From Ancylobacter sonchi (GTDB taxonomy: Bacteria; Pseudomonadota; Alphaproteobacteria; Rhizobiales; Xanthobacteraceae), in contig NZ_JAHBGF010000036.1 in NCBI RefSeq assembly GCF_018390695.1, forward strand, positions 62,001 to 126,000: DNA of 64,000 bases, read 5' to 3'. The notes under the pieces are model-generated. The model did no database searches, had not been told where the DNA came from, and saw only the letters and a list, made by a program, of their open reading frames with translations. Position numbers and translations under genes: made by a program. Shown here piece after piece: positions 10,874-20,296 of this stretch; the first letter of the stretch is position 1; each line of letters begins with the position of its first letter.

Positions 10874-11665
10874 TCAGGCCGCCTTGCCGGCGCGCAACTG
10901 CGCCCGGCCGCGCGCCATCGCGGCGCGCATGCGGCGGATTGCCGTCTCCAGCCCTTCGAAGATCGCTTCGCCGATCAGGAAATGGCCAATATTGAGCTCG
11001 CGCACATGGCCATTGGCGGCGATGATCTCGGCGGTCTCGTAGTCGAGGCCGTGACCGGCATGGACTTCGAGCCCGAGCATCGTCGCCTGCTCCGCCGCGC
11101 GGGTGAGCCGCTCCAGCTCGGCGGTGGCCTCCTCGCGGTGGCCGGCGACGCGATGGTCGCACCAGGCGCCGGTATGCAGCTCGATCACGGCGGCGCCGAT
11201 ATCGGCGGCGCGCACGATCTGGTCGGCATCCGGGGCGATGAACAGCGACACCCGAATCCCGGCGGCCGCCAGCCGCTCCACGCGGTGCGCGAGGTCGATG
11301 CCGCCACCTACGACGTCGAGTCCGCCCTCGGTGGTGCGTTCCTCGCGCCGCTCCGGCACCAGGCAGCAGGCATGCGGCCGCAGTTCCGTGGCGATGGCGA
11401 CCATCTCGTGCGTCGCCGCCATCTCGAAATTGAGCGGAATGGTCAGCGTCTCGCGCAGGCGGCGCATGTCGTCGTCGCGAATGTGGCGACGGTCCTCGCG
11501 CAGATGCGCGGTGATGCCGTCGGCGCCCGCGGCAGCGGCGAGCGCCGCGGCCCGCAGCGGATCGGGCAACGCACCGCCGCGCGCATTGCGCACCGTCGCG
11601 ACGTGGTCGATGTTCACGCCCAGCCGGATCGGCGGCACCGTGACGAGAGCGGCGGCGCTGCTCAT
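10874..11665 (-). CDS. pdxJ: Pyridoxine 5'-phosphate synthase
   Basis: 263-aa TIM-barrel enzyme closing the pyridoxine ring from 1-deoxyxylulose 5-phosphate and 3-amino-2-oxopropyl phosphate. Recognisable are [26 protein letters not shown] (active-site Arg and His) and the C-terminal [16 protein letters not shown]. The ATG at 11665 overlaps the pyrE stop by 4 bp. Its placement between pyrE and acpS is typical of this bacterial order. Confidence 0.96.
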   Translation of the reverse strand: MSSAAALVTVPPIRLGVNIDHVATVRNARGGALPDPLRAAALAAAAGADGITAHLREDRRHIRDDDMRRLRETLTIPLNFEMAATHEMVAIATELRPHACCLVPERREERTTEGGLDVVGGGIDLAHRVERLAAAGIRVSLFIAPDADQIVRAADIGAAVIELHTGAWCDHRVAGHREEATAELERLTRAAEQATMLGLEVHAGHGLDYETAEIIAANGHVRELNIGHFLIGEAIFEGLETAIRRMRAAMARGRAQLRAGKAA

Positions 11666-12255
11666 GCCTTCGCTCCCTGGATGCCGCGGCTGCCCGGCTT
11701 CACCGCCGGCAGGGCGGCGAGTTCGGGCGGCAGCTTGTCCGGCTCGTAATTGGGAATGTCGAGGCTGACCAGCGTCACCAGCGGCACACCGAGATCGGCC
11801 TTGCCGCCGGAGCGATCGATCAGGCAGGCGGCACCGACGATCGTGCCCGGGTGATGGGCGATGGAGGCGAGGCATTCGCGCGACGACAGGCCGGTGGTGA
11901 CGATGTCCTCCACCATCAGCACCCGCGCGCCCTCGGGAATGGCGAAGCCGCGCCGCAGCACGAACTGGCCGTCCTCGCGCTCGACAAACACCGCCTTGGC
12001 GCCGAGATGGCGGGCGGTCTCGTAGCCGGGGATGATGCCGCCCATGGCGGGCGAGACGACATAGTCGATCGGGCCGAAGGCCGCCTGCGCCTTCTCGGCC
12101 AGCGCCCGGCACAGACGCTCGGTGCGGGCGGGATCCATGAAGATGAACATCTTCTGCAGGAACACCGAGCTGCGCAGCCCGGAGGAGAGGATGAAATGTC
12201 CCTCGAGCAGGGCGCCAGCGGCGCGGAACTCGGCGAGGACCTCGTCTTGGGTCAT
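11662..12255 (-). CDS. pyrE: Orotate phosphoribosyltransferase
   Basis: 197-aa enzyme making orotidine 5'-monophosphate from orotate and PRPP in pyrimidine synthesis. The PRPP-binding loop [14 protein letters not shown] and the catalytic loop lysine region [14 protein letters not shown] are clear. I use the ATG at 12255 ([10 protein letters not shown]), which fits the family N-terminus; the frame is open 57 bp further. It heads the coupled run pyrE-pdxJ and lies 84 bp after the transglutaminase-like gene. Confidence 0.95.
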   Translation of the reverse strand: MTQDEVLAEFRAAGALLEGHFILSSGLRSSVFLQKMFIFMDPARTERLCRALAEKAQAAFGPIDYVVSPAMGGIIPGYETARHLGAKAVFVEREDGQFVLRRGFAIPEGARVLMVEDIVTTGLSSRECLASIAHHPGTIVGAACLIDRSGGKADLGVPLVTLVSLDIPNYEPDKLPPELAALPAVKPGSRGIQGAKA

Positions 12256-12339
12256 GGCGGCAAACCGATCGAATGATTGAACCGGCGGGTGATAGCCCAT
12301 CCGCCGGTCCACGTCACGTCGCTCGCATCGCTGTGCGCC

Positions 12340-13179
12340 TCAGGCAGCGACCGGTTCGGCCACCGCCATCTCGTCGGTCCACACCTCGAAGCTGGAGAGC
12401 TGGTGCGGCCCGAAGGTGCAGATGATCGGCACGTCGGTAGCGTCGCGCCCGCGCGCCATCACCACCCTTCCGGTGCGCGGCACGTTGTGGCGGGCATCGA
12501 AACTGTACCAGCGGCCGTCGAGATAGGCCTCGAACCAGGCGCTGAAATCCATCGGCGCCGGGTCGCGCGGCACGCCGATATCGCCGAGATAGCCCGTGCA
12601 GTAGCGCGCCGGAATGTTCATCGCCCGGCACAGGGTGATCGCCAGATGCGCGAAGTCGCGGCAGACGCCATGCTTCTGCGCCATCACGCCGGCGGCCGAG
12701 CGGGTGCAATCGGCATGCGGATAGCCGAACTCGATATGGTCGTGCACGAAGTCGCAAATGGCCTGCACCCGCGCCCAGCCCTCCGGCACATGGCCAAAGC
12801 GCGTCCACGCCTCGCCGGCGAGCAGGTCGGTCTCGCAGTAGCGGCTGCCGAGCAGGAACACCATCACCTCCTCGGGCAACTCGTCGAGCGGCGACTGCCG
12901 GGCGGCGACGTTGACCACATCGATGGTACCGGGGTCGTGGATGACGCCGTGATGCTCGATCTCGGTGCGTCCGGCCGGCAGCACGGCACGCCGGCGCACA
13001 TTGCCGAACATGTCGAGCGACATCGCGTTGGACAGCGTGCTATGCGCGCCGCCACGCAGGAACATCGGCGACTGCACGATGATGTCCCGGTGGCGGGAGC
13101 TGTGAATGTCGACGGCGAACGTCGCCGGTGTCGGATTGGCGCAATCCAGCGCCATCCGAAATCCATATCGGATCCGCAT
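12340..13179 (-). CDS. Transglutaminase-like superfamily protein
   Basis: 279-aa cytoplasmic-looking protein of the transglutaminase-like fold (possible protease or amidase; true substrate unknown). The presumed catalytic cysteine is Cys173 in KHGVCRDFAHL and the Asp is Asp228 in WYSFDARHN. At the position where many relatives carry the catalytic His before AWFE the sequence reads DFSAWFEAYL, with Ser213. There is no signal peptide. The start is the ATG at 13179, with AGGA nine bases upstream. It lies between rsh and pyrE, on the same strand as both. Confidence 0.85.
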   Translation of the reverse strand: MRIRYGFRMALDCANPTPATFAVDIHSSRHRDIIVQSPMFLRGGAHSTLSNAMSLDMFGNVRRRAVLPAGRTEIEHHGVIHDPGTIDVVNVAARQSPLDELPEEVMVFLLGSRYCETDLLAGEAWTRFGHVPEGWARVQAICDFVHDHIEFGYPHADCTRSAAGVMAQKHGVCRDFAHLAITLCRAMNIPARYCTGYLGDIGVPRDPAPMDFSAWFEAYLDGRWYSFDARHNVPRTGRVVMARGRDATDVPIICTFGPHQLSSFEVWTDEMAVAEPVAA

Positions 13180-13214
13180 ACTTGTTCAATCCTGTCTCGA
13201 GGGGCGCGGCCGCC

Positions 13215-13391
13215 TCAGCGGGAGGCACGGCCATGGCGGGAGCGAACCCGCACGGAAACCAGCTCGGCGCGGCCGACAAGCGCGTCGACGCGGCCGATGG
13301 CCTCCAGAGCGCCGTTGCCCAAGGTACGGCCGCCCAGCTGCTTGATGAAACCGGCGACGATACGCAACGCGCTGTGAACGACATCCACCAT
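13215..13391 (-). CDS. Possible 58-aa hypothetical protein
   Basis: A short open frame whose composition (DVVHSALRIVAGFIKQLGG followed by charged helix-like sequence) looks more protein-like than a random GC-rich frame. Start candidates are ATGs at 13391 and 13406. No family is recognised and no strong ribosome binding site stands out. It occupies most of the 309 bp between the rsh stop and the transglutaminase-like gene start. Treat as speculative. Confidence 0.3.
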   Translation of the reverse strand: MVDVVHSALRIVAGFIKQLGGRTLGNGALEAIGRVDALVGRAELVSVRVRSRHGRASR

Positions 13392-13488
13392 CAACGCCTC
13401 CTCCATCGCCCGGCCGGTTCGGCCTGTTCGAGGCGACAACGCGATGGGGGCGCCGGGGTTCCGGCGCGACGGCAGGTTGGCGGGCGCG

Positions 13489-15708
13489 TCAGCCGTTAAC
13501 GCGCTCGACGCTGGACACGACCGGCCGCGAGCGCAGGTCGGAGAGGATGCCGTTGAGATGGCGCAGGTCGTAGACGCCGATGTCGATCACCATGCGGGTG
13601 AAATCCGGCGACCGCGAGGACATGTTGAGGTTCTCGATGTTGCCGTCGCGCTCGCCGATCACCTGGGCGATCTGGCCGAGCGAGCCCGGCTCGTTGGTTG
13701 CGACCACCACGATCTGCACCGGGAAGCGCTGCGGATCGCCCTCGTCGACGTCCCAGCGCACGTCGAGCCAGCGCTCCGGCTCCTCCTCGAAATCCTGCAG
13801 CGCCGGCGACTGGATCGGGTAGATGGTGATCCCCTCGCCCGGCGTCATGATGCCGACGATGCGGTCTCCCGGCACCGCGCCGCCATTGGGCGCGAAGCGC
13901 ACCGGCAGCTCGCCGTTTATGCCGCGGATTGGGATGGCGGTCTTGGGGTCGGGCGCGATCTCCACGCCGGGGATCTTGAACTTCAGGCTCTGGCCGCGCT
14001 CCAGCTCGAACCAGCCCTCGCCCTTCGGCGCCTGCTTTTCCTCCGGCCGCGGCCCGGTCCATTCCGGATAGAGCGCCTTGACGACGTCGTCGGCCCGCAT
14101 CTCGCCGAGACCGACCGCCGCATAGACTTCCTCGGTCGTCGTGCGGGCGAGCCGCCCGACCGAGCCGGCCAGCTTCTCGTCCGAGAACGCCTTGCCGGCC
14201 CGCGCCATCGCCCGCTCCACCATGCGGCGGCCGAGCCCGGCATATTGCGCGCGCACCGCGACGCGGGTGGCCCGGCGGATCGCCGCGCGCGCCTTGCCGG
14301 TGACGACGATGGATTCCCAGGCGGCCGGCGGCGTCGCGCTCGGCGAGGTGATGATCTCCACCTCGTCGCCATTGTGCAGGCGCGACACCAGCGGCGAGAC
14401 CTTGCCGTTGATCTTGGCGCCGATCGCCATGTTGCCGACCCCGGTATGCACGGCATAGGCGAAGTCGATCGGCGTCGCCCCGCGCGGCAGCGCGATCAGC
14501 CGGCCCTTGGGGGTGAAACAGAACACCTGGTCGTGGAACAGCTCGAGCTTGGTGTGCTCGAGGAACTCCTCCGGGCTCGACCCCTCCGCGAGCAGCTCGA
14601 TGGTGCGGCGCAGCCATGCATAGGCGTTGGAATCGCGTGTGAGCAGGTCCTCTCCCGCCGGCACCGGTTCGCCATCCTTGTCCTTGTAGATGGCATGCGC
14701 GGCGATGCCGTATTCGGCGATCTCGTGCATCTGCCTTGTGCGGATCTGCAGCTCGACGCGCTGGCGGCCGGGGCCAACCACCGTGGTGTGTATCGAACGG
14801 TAATCGTTCTGCTTCGGGGTCGAGATGTAGTCCTTGAAGCGGCCTGGCACCACGCGCCACTTGGTGTGCACCACGCCGAGCGCCGCGTAGCATTCCGCCA
14901 CCGAGCCCACCAGCAGGCGGAAGCCATAGATGTCGGAGAGCTGCTCGAAGGCGACGGACTTCTGCTCCATCTTGCGCCAGATGGAATAGGGCCGCTTCTC
15001 GCGTCCCTTCACCGTGGCGTTGACGCCCTTCTGGCTCAGCGCGTCGGTCAGTTCCCGCTCGATCGCCGCGACCAGCTCGCCATTGTGGTCCTTCAGCGCG
15101 TTCAGCCGGCCGAGGATGGATTCGTAGGCCTCGGGCGACAGCTGGCGGAACGACAAATCCTCCAGCTCCTCGCGCATGTCCTGCATGCCCATGCGCCCGG
15201 CGAGCGGCGCATAGATGTCCAGCGTCTCCTGCGCGACGCGGTTCCGCTTTTCCTCCGGCACCCATTTCAGGGTGCGCATGTTGTGCAGCCGGTCGGCCAG
15301 CTTGACCAGCAGCACGCGCACGTCGTCGGCGATGGCGAGCAGCAGCTTGCGCAGGTTTTCCGCCTGCTTGGCCTGCTTGGAGACGAGGTCGAGCTTCTTG
15401 ATCTTGGTCAGGCCCTCGACCAGCGCGCCGATCTGCGGACCGAACCACTTGTCGATCTCGTCGCGGGTGGCGTCGGTATCCTCGATGGTGTCGTGCAGCA
15501 GCGCCGCCACGATGGTGGCGTCGTCGAGCTTGAGGTCGGTGAGGATGGCCGCGACTTCGAGCGGGTGCGAGAAATAGGGGTCGCCGGAGGCGCGCTTCTG
15601 CGTGCCGTGCGCACGCATGGCATAGACATAGGCGCGATCGAGCAGCGCCTCGTCGGTATTGGGATTATACCGGCGCACGCGCTCGACGAGCTCGTACTGC
15701 CGCATCAT
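13489..15708 (-). CDS. rsh: Bifunctional (p)ppGpp synthetase/hydrolase Rsh
   Basis: 739-aa stringent-response enzyme. The N-terminal HD hydrolase domain is intact (SHPLEVAAILTDL, LLHDTIEDTDA), as is the synthetase domain (YGFRLLVGSVAECYAALG, KQNDYRSIHTTVVGP), so both activities are expected. A TGS domain (CFTPKGRLIALPRGATPIDFAY) and a C-terminal ACT domain (VVATNEPGSLGQIAQVIGE) provide regulation. The single long Rsh form is usual in alphaproteobacteria. It follows rpoZ by 165 bp, beyond a strong terminator hairpin. Confidence 0.96.
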   Translation of the reverse strand: MMRQYELVERVRRYNPNTDEALLDRAYVYAMRAHGTQKRASGDPYFSHPLEVAAILTDLKLDDATIVAALLHDTIEDTDATRDEIDKWFGPQIGALVEGLTKIKKLDLVSKQAKQAENLRKLLLAIADDVRVLLVKLADRLHNMRTLKWVPEEKRNRVAQETLDIYAPLAGRMGMQDMREELEDLSFRQLSPEAYESILGRLNALKDHNGELVAAIERELTDALSQKGVNATVKGREKRPYSIWRKMEQKSVAFEQLSDIYGFRLLVGSVAECYAALGVVHTKWRVVPGRFKDYISTPKQNDYRSIHTTVVGPGRQRVELQIRTRQMHEIAEYGIAAHAIYKDKDGEPVPAGEDLLTRDSNAYAWLRRTIELLAEGSSPEEFLEHTKLELFHDQVFCFTPKGRLIALPRGATPIDFAYAVHTGVGNMAIGAKINGKVSPLVSRLHNGDEVEIITSPSATPPAAWESIVVTGKARAAIRRATRVAVRAQYAGLGRRMVERAMARAGKAFSDEKLAGSVGRLARTTTEEVYAAVGLGEMRADDVVKALYPEWTGPRPEEKQAPKGEGWFELERGQSLKFKIPGVEIAPDPKTAIPIRGINGELPVRFAPNGGAVPGDRIVGIMTPGEGITIYPIQSPALQDFEEEPERWLDVRWDVDEGDPQRFPVQIVVVATNEPGSLGQIAQVIGERDGNIENLNMSSRSPDFTRMVIDIGVYDLRHLNGILSDLRSRPVVSSVERVNG

Positions 15709-15805
15709 GACAGGATCTCGCGAGGGGAACGACCCGTCCGTTCCTGACGGCTAGATATGTCCGCGGGCAAGGTCAGCGCAAGCGCCGCAGCGGAAATTCC
15801 GCCGT

Positions 15806-15838
15806 AAAAGCAGCAGCCCGGCACGAGGCCGGGCTGCA
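15806..15838 (-). terminator. Rho-independent terminator after rpoZ
   Basis: A perfect 10-bp stem (15813-15822 with 15828-15837, 5-nt loop) of GCAGCCCGGC type is followed on the minus strand by TGCTTTT. It lies 36 bp after the rpoZ stop and would separate rpoZ from rsh transcription. Confidence 0.85.
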
Positions 15839-15873
15839 AAGGAAAGATCGAAGCTCTTTCGGAAGAGAAGGCC

Positions 15874-16266
15874 TCAGCCTTCCTCGTCGTCGCTCGGCTC
15901 CGGCGGCACCAAGCCCTGGAGGCCGGCCAGCAGCTCTTCCTCGGTCATGCGGTCGAGCATGACGTCGGGATCGTCCGCGCCGCCCTCGCTGCCGCCCGAG
16001 GCGATCATCGGAACCGTCTCGGCCTCCGGCTCGTCGACCTCGGTGAATTTCTGCAACGAGTGGATGAGGTCTTCCTTCAGATCCTCCGGCGAGATGGTCT
16101 CGTCGGCGATCTCGCGAAGGGCGACGACCGGATTCTTGTCGTTGTCGCGATCGACGGTGATCGGCGAACCCGACGCGATCATGCGCGCGCGGTGGCCGGC
16201 CAGAAGGACGAGTTCGAAGCGATTGTCGACCTTGTCGATGCAATCCTCGACGGTGACGCGAGCCAT
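15874..16266 (-). CDS. rpoZ: RNA polymerase omega subunit
   Basis: 130-aa omega subunit that helps assemble beta' into RNA polymerase and, in other bacteria, forms part of a ppGpp site. The N-terminal [20 protein letters not shown] and the basic segment [12 protein letters not shown] are characteristic. The C-terminal half is an acidic tail usual in alphaproteobacteria. An ATG 90 bp upstream is rejected because the conserved N-terminus starts at 16266. Being next to rsh fits the common rpoZ-spoT/rsh pairing. Confidence 0.96.
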   Translation of the reverse strand: MARVTVEDCIDKVDNRFELVLLAGHRARMIASGSPITVDRDNDKNPVVALREIADETISPEDLKEDLIHSLQKFTEVDEPEAETVPMIASGGSEGGADDPDVMLDRMTEEELLAGLQGLVPPEPSDDEEG

Positions 16267-16499
16267 GCTCCGGCACTCCTGTGGGTTAATTCGGAAAGCG
16301 CTGCCATATCGCATGCCCGGCGGCAGGGCAAGCGATCCGCCGGATGGTTCCATCACAATCGTGACTTTAGATCGGCATCCGGAACGATTTCACCGCGCAT
16401 GCGCGCAAAATTGCGCTATGAATCGTTACGGGGCGGAAAGTCAGTTTCGCAAGCGGTCGGCGGAGCTTCATTTGGACGTATTTTCAGGTAAACGCCGTA

Positions 16500-17123
16500 A
16501 TGGTTCAACCCATGGAAAAGATTGCCTTATTTATTGATGGCGCCAATCTCTATTCAGCAACGAAGTCCCTTGGTTTCGATATTGATTACAAGCGGCTTCT
16601 CAAGGAATTTCAGAGCCATGGATACGTATTGAGGGCATTTTATTACACAACCCTCGTCGAAGATAATGAGTACTCTTCAATCCGCCCGCTGCTAGACTGG
16701 CTGGATTACAATGGGTATTCGGTGGTAACCAAGCCGGCACGGGAATTCACCGACAACCAGGGACGTCGGCGGGTGCGTGGCAATATGGACATCGAGCTCG
16801 CCGTCAATGCGATGGAGCTCGCGGCCCATGTCGATCACATCGTGCTGTTCTCCGGCGACGGCGATTTCCGTTCGCTGGTCGAAGCGGTGCAGCGCAAAGG
16901 CGTGCGGGTGAGCGTGGTCTCCAGCGTCAACACGCAGCCTCCGATGATCGCCGACGAACTGCGTCGCCAGGCCGATACCTTCATCGACCTCGTCGACCTC
17001 CAGGCGCGCATCGGCCGCGATCCGAACGAGCGGGCCGGCCGCATGAGCGAGCCTCCCCGCTTCATGGAGCGGCGTGGTCCGGCACCGAGCGTCGGCGGCG
17101 ACGAAGAGCTCGCCAACCGGTGA
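16500..17123 (+). CDS. NYN domain (LabA-like PIN-fold) protein
   Basis: 207-aa protein of the NYN/LabA/DUF88 group, whose PIN-like fold suggests an RNase. The acidic residues expected in the active site are seen in ALFIDGANLY, RGNMDIELAVNAM and LFSGDGDFRSLVEAV. The last ~40 residues are low-complexity. ATGs at 16500 and 16512 are both possible starts; AGGT precedes the first by about 11 bases. The first third of the gene is conspicuously AT-rich relative to the rest and to neighbours. Its stop overlaps the next start as TGATG. Confidence 0.9.
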   Translation: MVQPMEKIALFIDGANLYSATKSLGFDIDYKRLLKEFQSHGYVLRAFYYTTLVEDNEYSSIRPLLDWLDYNGYSVVTKPAREFTDNQGRRRVRGNMDIELAVNAMELAAHVDHIVLFSGDGDFRSLVEAVQRKGVRVSVVSSVNTQPPMIADELRRQADTFIDLVDLQARIGRDPNERAGRMSEPPRFMERRGPAPSVGGDEELANR

Positions 17124-17785
17124 TGGTGCGCGCAGTAGCGACCGCGCCGGTGGCGGAGCCGGCGCGGGACTGCCCGCTATGCCCTCGACTCGTGGCGTTC
17201 CGCGAGCAGTGGCGTGCGGCCGAGCCCGGCTGGCACAATGCCCCGGTGCCGTCCTTCGGGCCGGAAGACGGCCGGCTTTTGATCGTCGGGCTGGCCCCCG
17301 GGGTGCGTGGCGCCAACCGCACCGGCCGCCCCTTCACCGGCGACTATGCCGGCGAACTGCTCTACGACACGCTGATCCGCTTCGGCTTCGCCACCGGCAG
17401 GTTCGAGGCGCGTCCCGACGACACGCTGCGGCTGAAAGACGCGCGCCTCACCAATGCCGTGCGCTGCGTGCCGCCGGAGAACAAGCCGACCACCGAGGAA
17501 ATGCGCCGGTGCCGCCCCTTCCTCGCCGCCACCATCGCCCAGCTGCCGAATCTTGGCGCCATCGTCGCGCTTGGCAAGATCGCGCATGACCAGGTGCTGG
17601 CCGCGCATGGCGAGAAGCTGTCGCACCACAAATTCGCGCATGGCGCGGTGCACAGGCTCGGCAATGTGGTGCTGTTCGACAGCTATCACTGCTCCCGCTA
17701 CAACACGAATACCGGCGTGCTGACCCCGGAAATGTTCCGCACCGTCTTCGCCGCCGTGCGGGCGCATGTCGACGCCCTCGCCTGA
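17123..17785 (+). CDS. Uracil-DNA glycosylase, family 5 (UDGb-like)
   Basis: 220-aa base-excision repair enzyme of the Fe-S-cluster UDG group. Four cysteines are positioned for the 4Fe-4S cluster: two in DCPLCPRL, one in NAVRCVPPENK and one in MRRCRPFL. Motif 1 is GLAPGVRGANRTGRPFTGD and motif 2 includes YNTNTGVL; lack of an Asp or Glu after GLAPG fits family 5 rather than family 4. The ATG at 17123 shares a base with the preceding stop; a GTG one codon earlier is the alternative. It abuts epmA convergently with no intervening base. Confidence 0.9.
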   Translation: MVRAVATAPVAEPARDCPLCPRLVAFREQWRAAEPGWHNAPVPSFGPEDGRLLIVGLAPGVRGANRTGRPFTGDYAGELLYDTLIRFGFATGRFEARPDDTLRLKDARLTNAVRCVPPENKPTTEEMRRCRPFLAATIAQLPNLGAIVALGKIAHDQVLAAHGEKLSHHKFAHGAVHRLGNVVLFDSYHCSRYNTNTGVLTPEMFRTVFAAVRAHVDALA

Positions 17786-18859
17786 TCAGGGCGCGACGGG
17801 CGCCCACAGCACGTCCTCGATGCGCCGCGCGCCGGTCGCCAGCAGCACCAGCCGGTCGAGCCCGAGCGCGATGCCGGACGCTTCCGGCATCCGCGCCAGC
17901 GCGGCGAGGAAATCCTCGTCGATCGGGTAGCGCTCGCCATAGAGCCGCTGCTTCTCGTCCATCCAGCCGACGAAGCGCCGCCGCTGCTCCTCGGCGTCTG
18001 TGAGCTCGCCAAAGGCATTGGCGAGCTCGACGCCGCAGACATAGAGCTCGAACCGCTCCGCTACGCGCGGATCGCCGGGCTTGGGCCGGGCGAGCGCCGC
18101 TTCGCTGATCGGGTACTCGCACAGGATGGTCGGGCGGCCGATGCCGAGGAACGGCTCGATCTTCTCCACCATCACCCGGGTGAAGACATCGGCCCAGACA
18201 TCGTCCGGCGCAACGCGGATGCCCGCCCGCCGCGCCGCCTGCCACAGCGCGTCGCGATCCGTCGTCCCAGCCGCGTCGAGGGTGGCGAGCAGGTCGATGC
18301 CGGCGAAGCGCGCGAACGCCTCCGCCACCGTCAGGCGCTCGGGCTCCAGCCGGACATCGGCGAGATGCGCTCCGTGGCGGAATACATCCGCTCCCACCGC
18401 AACCGCCACCGCGCCCAGCAGCGCCGCGCAGTCGTCCATCAGCGCCGCATAGTCCTGTCGTGCCCGGTACCATTCGAGCATGGTGAACTCGGGGTGATGC
18501 AGCGCCGTCCGCTCGCCATTGCGGAACACCCGGGCGACGGTGAACAGCCGCTCCTCGCCGGCCGCCAGCAGCTTCTTGGCCGTGAACTCCGGCGAAGTGT
18601 GGAGATAGCGGGTGGAGGCGGTCCCGTCCGGCGCCACCAGTTGCGTCGCGAAGGCGTGCAGGTGCGTCTCGTTGCCGGGCGAGACCTGGAGGATCGGCGT
18701 CTCCACCTCGATGAAGTCGCGTTCGTCGAAGAACGCCCGCACGGCGGCGAGGATGCGCTGGCGTCCGATCAGGAAGGGCCGGCGGTCGGCATGGACGTCC
18801 GGCGACCACCAGGGCGAGAGCGCGGGCGGCATCCCGGACGAGGGCTCGGTTTTCGGCAT
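17786..18859 (-). CDS. epmA: EF-P lysine lysyltransferase
   Basis: 357-aa class II lysyl-tRNA-synthetase-like protein lacking the anticodon-binding domain, which attaches (beta-)lysine to a conserved lysine of EF-P. Motif 2 region [24 protein letters not shown] and motif 3 region [16 protein letters not shown] are clear. It is transcribed away from efp across a 147 bp divergent gap, which supports the assignment. EpmB, the aminomutase that makes beta-lysine in E. coli, is not in the window. The ATG at 18859 is used; one at 18832 is an alternative. Confidence 0.93.
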   Translation of the reverse strand: MPKTEPSSGMPPALSPWWSPDVHADRRPFLIGRQRILAAVRAFFDERDFIEVETPILQVSPGNETHLHAFATQLVAPDGTASTRYLHTSPEFTAKKLLAAGEERLFTVARVFRNGERTALHHPEFTMLEWYRARQDYAALMDDCAALLGAVAVAVGADVFRHGAHLADVRLEPERLTVAEAFARFAGIDLLATLDAAGTTDRDALWQAARRAGIRVAPDDVWADVFTRVMVEKIEPFLGIGRPTILCEYPISEAALARPKPGDPRVAERFELYVCGVELANAFGELTDAEEQRRRFVGWMDEKQRLYGERYPIDEDFLAALARMPEASGIALGLDRLVLLATGARRIEDVLWAPVAP

Positions 18860-19006
18860 CGGACGGCTCCGTCATTCACGCGAAGAAAGGACTTCGCCGC
18901 CGTGGGGTTGGCGGCGGGCGGTCGCGCTTGTATAGGAACCGCCCGAAGGAATCCCGGTCAGCGCCTGTTCATCCCGTGCGGCGCACCCAACAGCCAGAGG
19001 ACCGCA

Positions 19007-19576
19007 ATGGTCAAGGTCATCGCCAGCACGCTGCGCAAGGGCGCCGTGGTCGACATCGACGGCAAGCTCTATGTCGTGCTCACCGCCGACAATATCCATC
19101 CCGGCAAGGGCACGCCGGTCACCCAGCTGGACATGCGCCGCATCTCCGACGGCGTGAAGATCTCCGAGCGCTACCGCACCACCGAGCAGGTGGAGCGCGC
19201 CCATGTCGAGGATCGCCCCCACACCTTCCTCTATTCGGATGGCGAGGGCTTCCACTTCATGAACCCGGAGAATTACGACCAGGTGGCCGTGCCTCCGGAC
19301 GTGGTCGGCGACCAGGCCCCCTATCTGCAGGAAGGCATGCAGGTCATGCTGAAGTTGCATGAGGGCAACGGCATCGCCATCGAACTGCCGCAGCGCGTGA
19401 CGCTGGAAGTGGTCGAGACCGAGCCGGTGGTGAAGGGCCAGACGGCCTCCTCCTCCTACAAGCCGGCAATGCTGTCCAACGGCGTGCGCTCGGCTGTCCC
19501 GCCGCATGTCGGCGTCGGCACCCGCATCGTCGTCATGACCGCCGACGGCTCCTATGTCGAGCGCGCCAAGGACTGA
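19007..19576 (+). CDS. efp: Translation elongation factor P
   Basis: 189-aa factor that relieves ribosome stalling at proline runs. The loop that enters the peptidyl-transferase centre reads IHPGKGTPV with Lys34 at the modified position, matching the EpmA-dependent type rather than the rhamnosylated-Arg type. Start at the ATG at 19007, preceded by CCAGAGGACCGCA. The frame is open far upstream but that part is antisense to epmA. A strong bidirectional terminator follows. Confidence 0.97.
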   Translation: MVKVIASTLRKGAVVDIDGKLYVVLTADNIHPGKGTPVTQLDMRRISDGVKISERYRTTEQVERAHVEDRPHTFLYSDGEGFHFMNPENYDQVAVPPDVVGDQAPYLQEGMQVMLKLHEGNGIAIELPQRVTLEVVETEPVVKGQTASSSYKPAMLSNGVRSAVPPHVGVGTRIVVMTADGSYVERAKD

Positions 19577-19600
19577 GCCTTCGCTCGTCCCACGCGAATG

Positions 19601-19630
19601 AAAAAGGCCCGGGCATTCCCCGGGCCTTTT
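19601..19630. terminator. Bidirectional terminator between efp and smpB
   Basis: A 12-bp stem, AAAAGGCCCGGG with CCCGGGCCTTTT (19602-19613 and 19619-19630, 5-nt loop), has A-runs on one side and T-runs on the other, so it can end both the plus-strand efp transcript and the minus-strand smpB transcript. Confidence 0.92.
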
Positions 19631-19673
19631 GCTTTTCAGCGGCGCCTTTGCCGGCCGCGAAGCTCTTGCTGGC

Positions 19674-20150
19674 TCAGCTCCGGTCGCGCATCAGGCGCTG
19701 CTTGTCGCGCGCCCAATCCTTTTCCTTCGCCGCCTCGCGCTTGTCATGCGCCTTGCGGCCCCGGGCGATGGCGATCTCGACCTTGGCGCGGCCCTGCTCA
19801 TTGAAGTAGATGCGCAGCGGCACCACCGTCATGCCCTCGCGCTCCACCGCCTGCCACAGCTTGGAGATCTCGCGCATGTGCAGCAGGAGCTTCCGGGGCC
19901 GGCGCGGCTCGTGGTTGAAACGGTTAGCCTGCAGATATTCCGGAATGAAGGTGTTGTAGATGATCGCCTCGCCGGACTTCGCCGAGACATAGCTCTCCGC
20001 CACGGTGGCCTTGCCGCTGCGCAGGCTCTTCACCTCGGTGCCGGTCAGGGCGATGCCGGCCTCGAACACCTCGCCGATGTCGTAGTCGAAGCGGGCGCGG
20101 CGGTTCTCGGCCACGACTTTGCGGGGAACGGTCTTTTTCTTTTCTGTCAT
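19674..20150 (-). CDS. smpB: SsrA-binding protein
   Basis: 158-aa tmRNA partner required for trans-translation. Typical motifs are [21 protein letters not shown] near the N-terminus, [19 protein letters not shown], and a basic C-terminal tail [20 protein letters not shown] that enters the empty mRNA channel. It follows dapA by 146 bp on the same strand, a common alphaproteobacterial order. Confidence 0.96.
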   Translation of the reverse strand: MTEKKKTVPRKVVAENRRARFDYDIGEVFEAGIALTGTEVKSLRSGKATVAESYVSAKSGEAIIYNTFIPEYLQANRFNHEPRRPRKLLLHMREISKLWQAVEREGMTVVPLRIYFNEQGRAKVEIAIARGRKAHDKREAAKEKDWARDKQRLMRDRS

Positions 20151-20296
20151 CTCGCTCAGCTCCGTGCCGGGGCCGGAGCCCTTCCAGGTCGGACGTCGCC
20201 GCCCGGCGGATCAGGAAAGGCTCCAGCCGAGACCCGAGCCGAGACCTGCCACGCGCCGTGACGGCGCATGGCGCGGGCTCAGTGCTCCGGCCGGCG

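Noticed and set aside
13444..15747. A 767-codon plus-strand open frame antisense to rsh
   Set aside because: Same GC effect; rsh on the minus strand has complete HD, synthetase, TGS and ACT domains.
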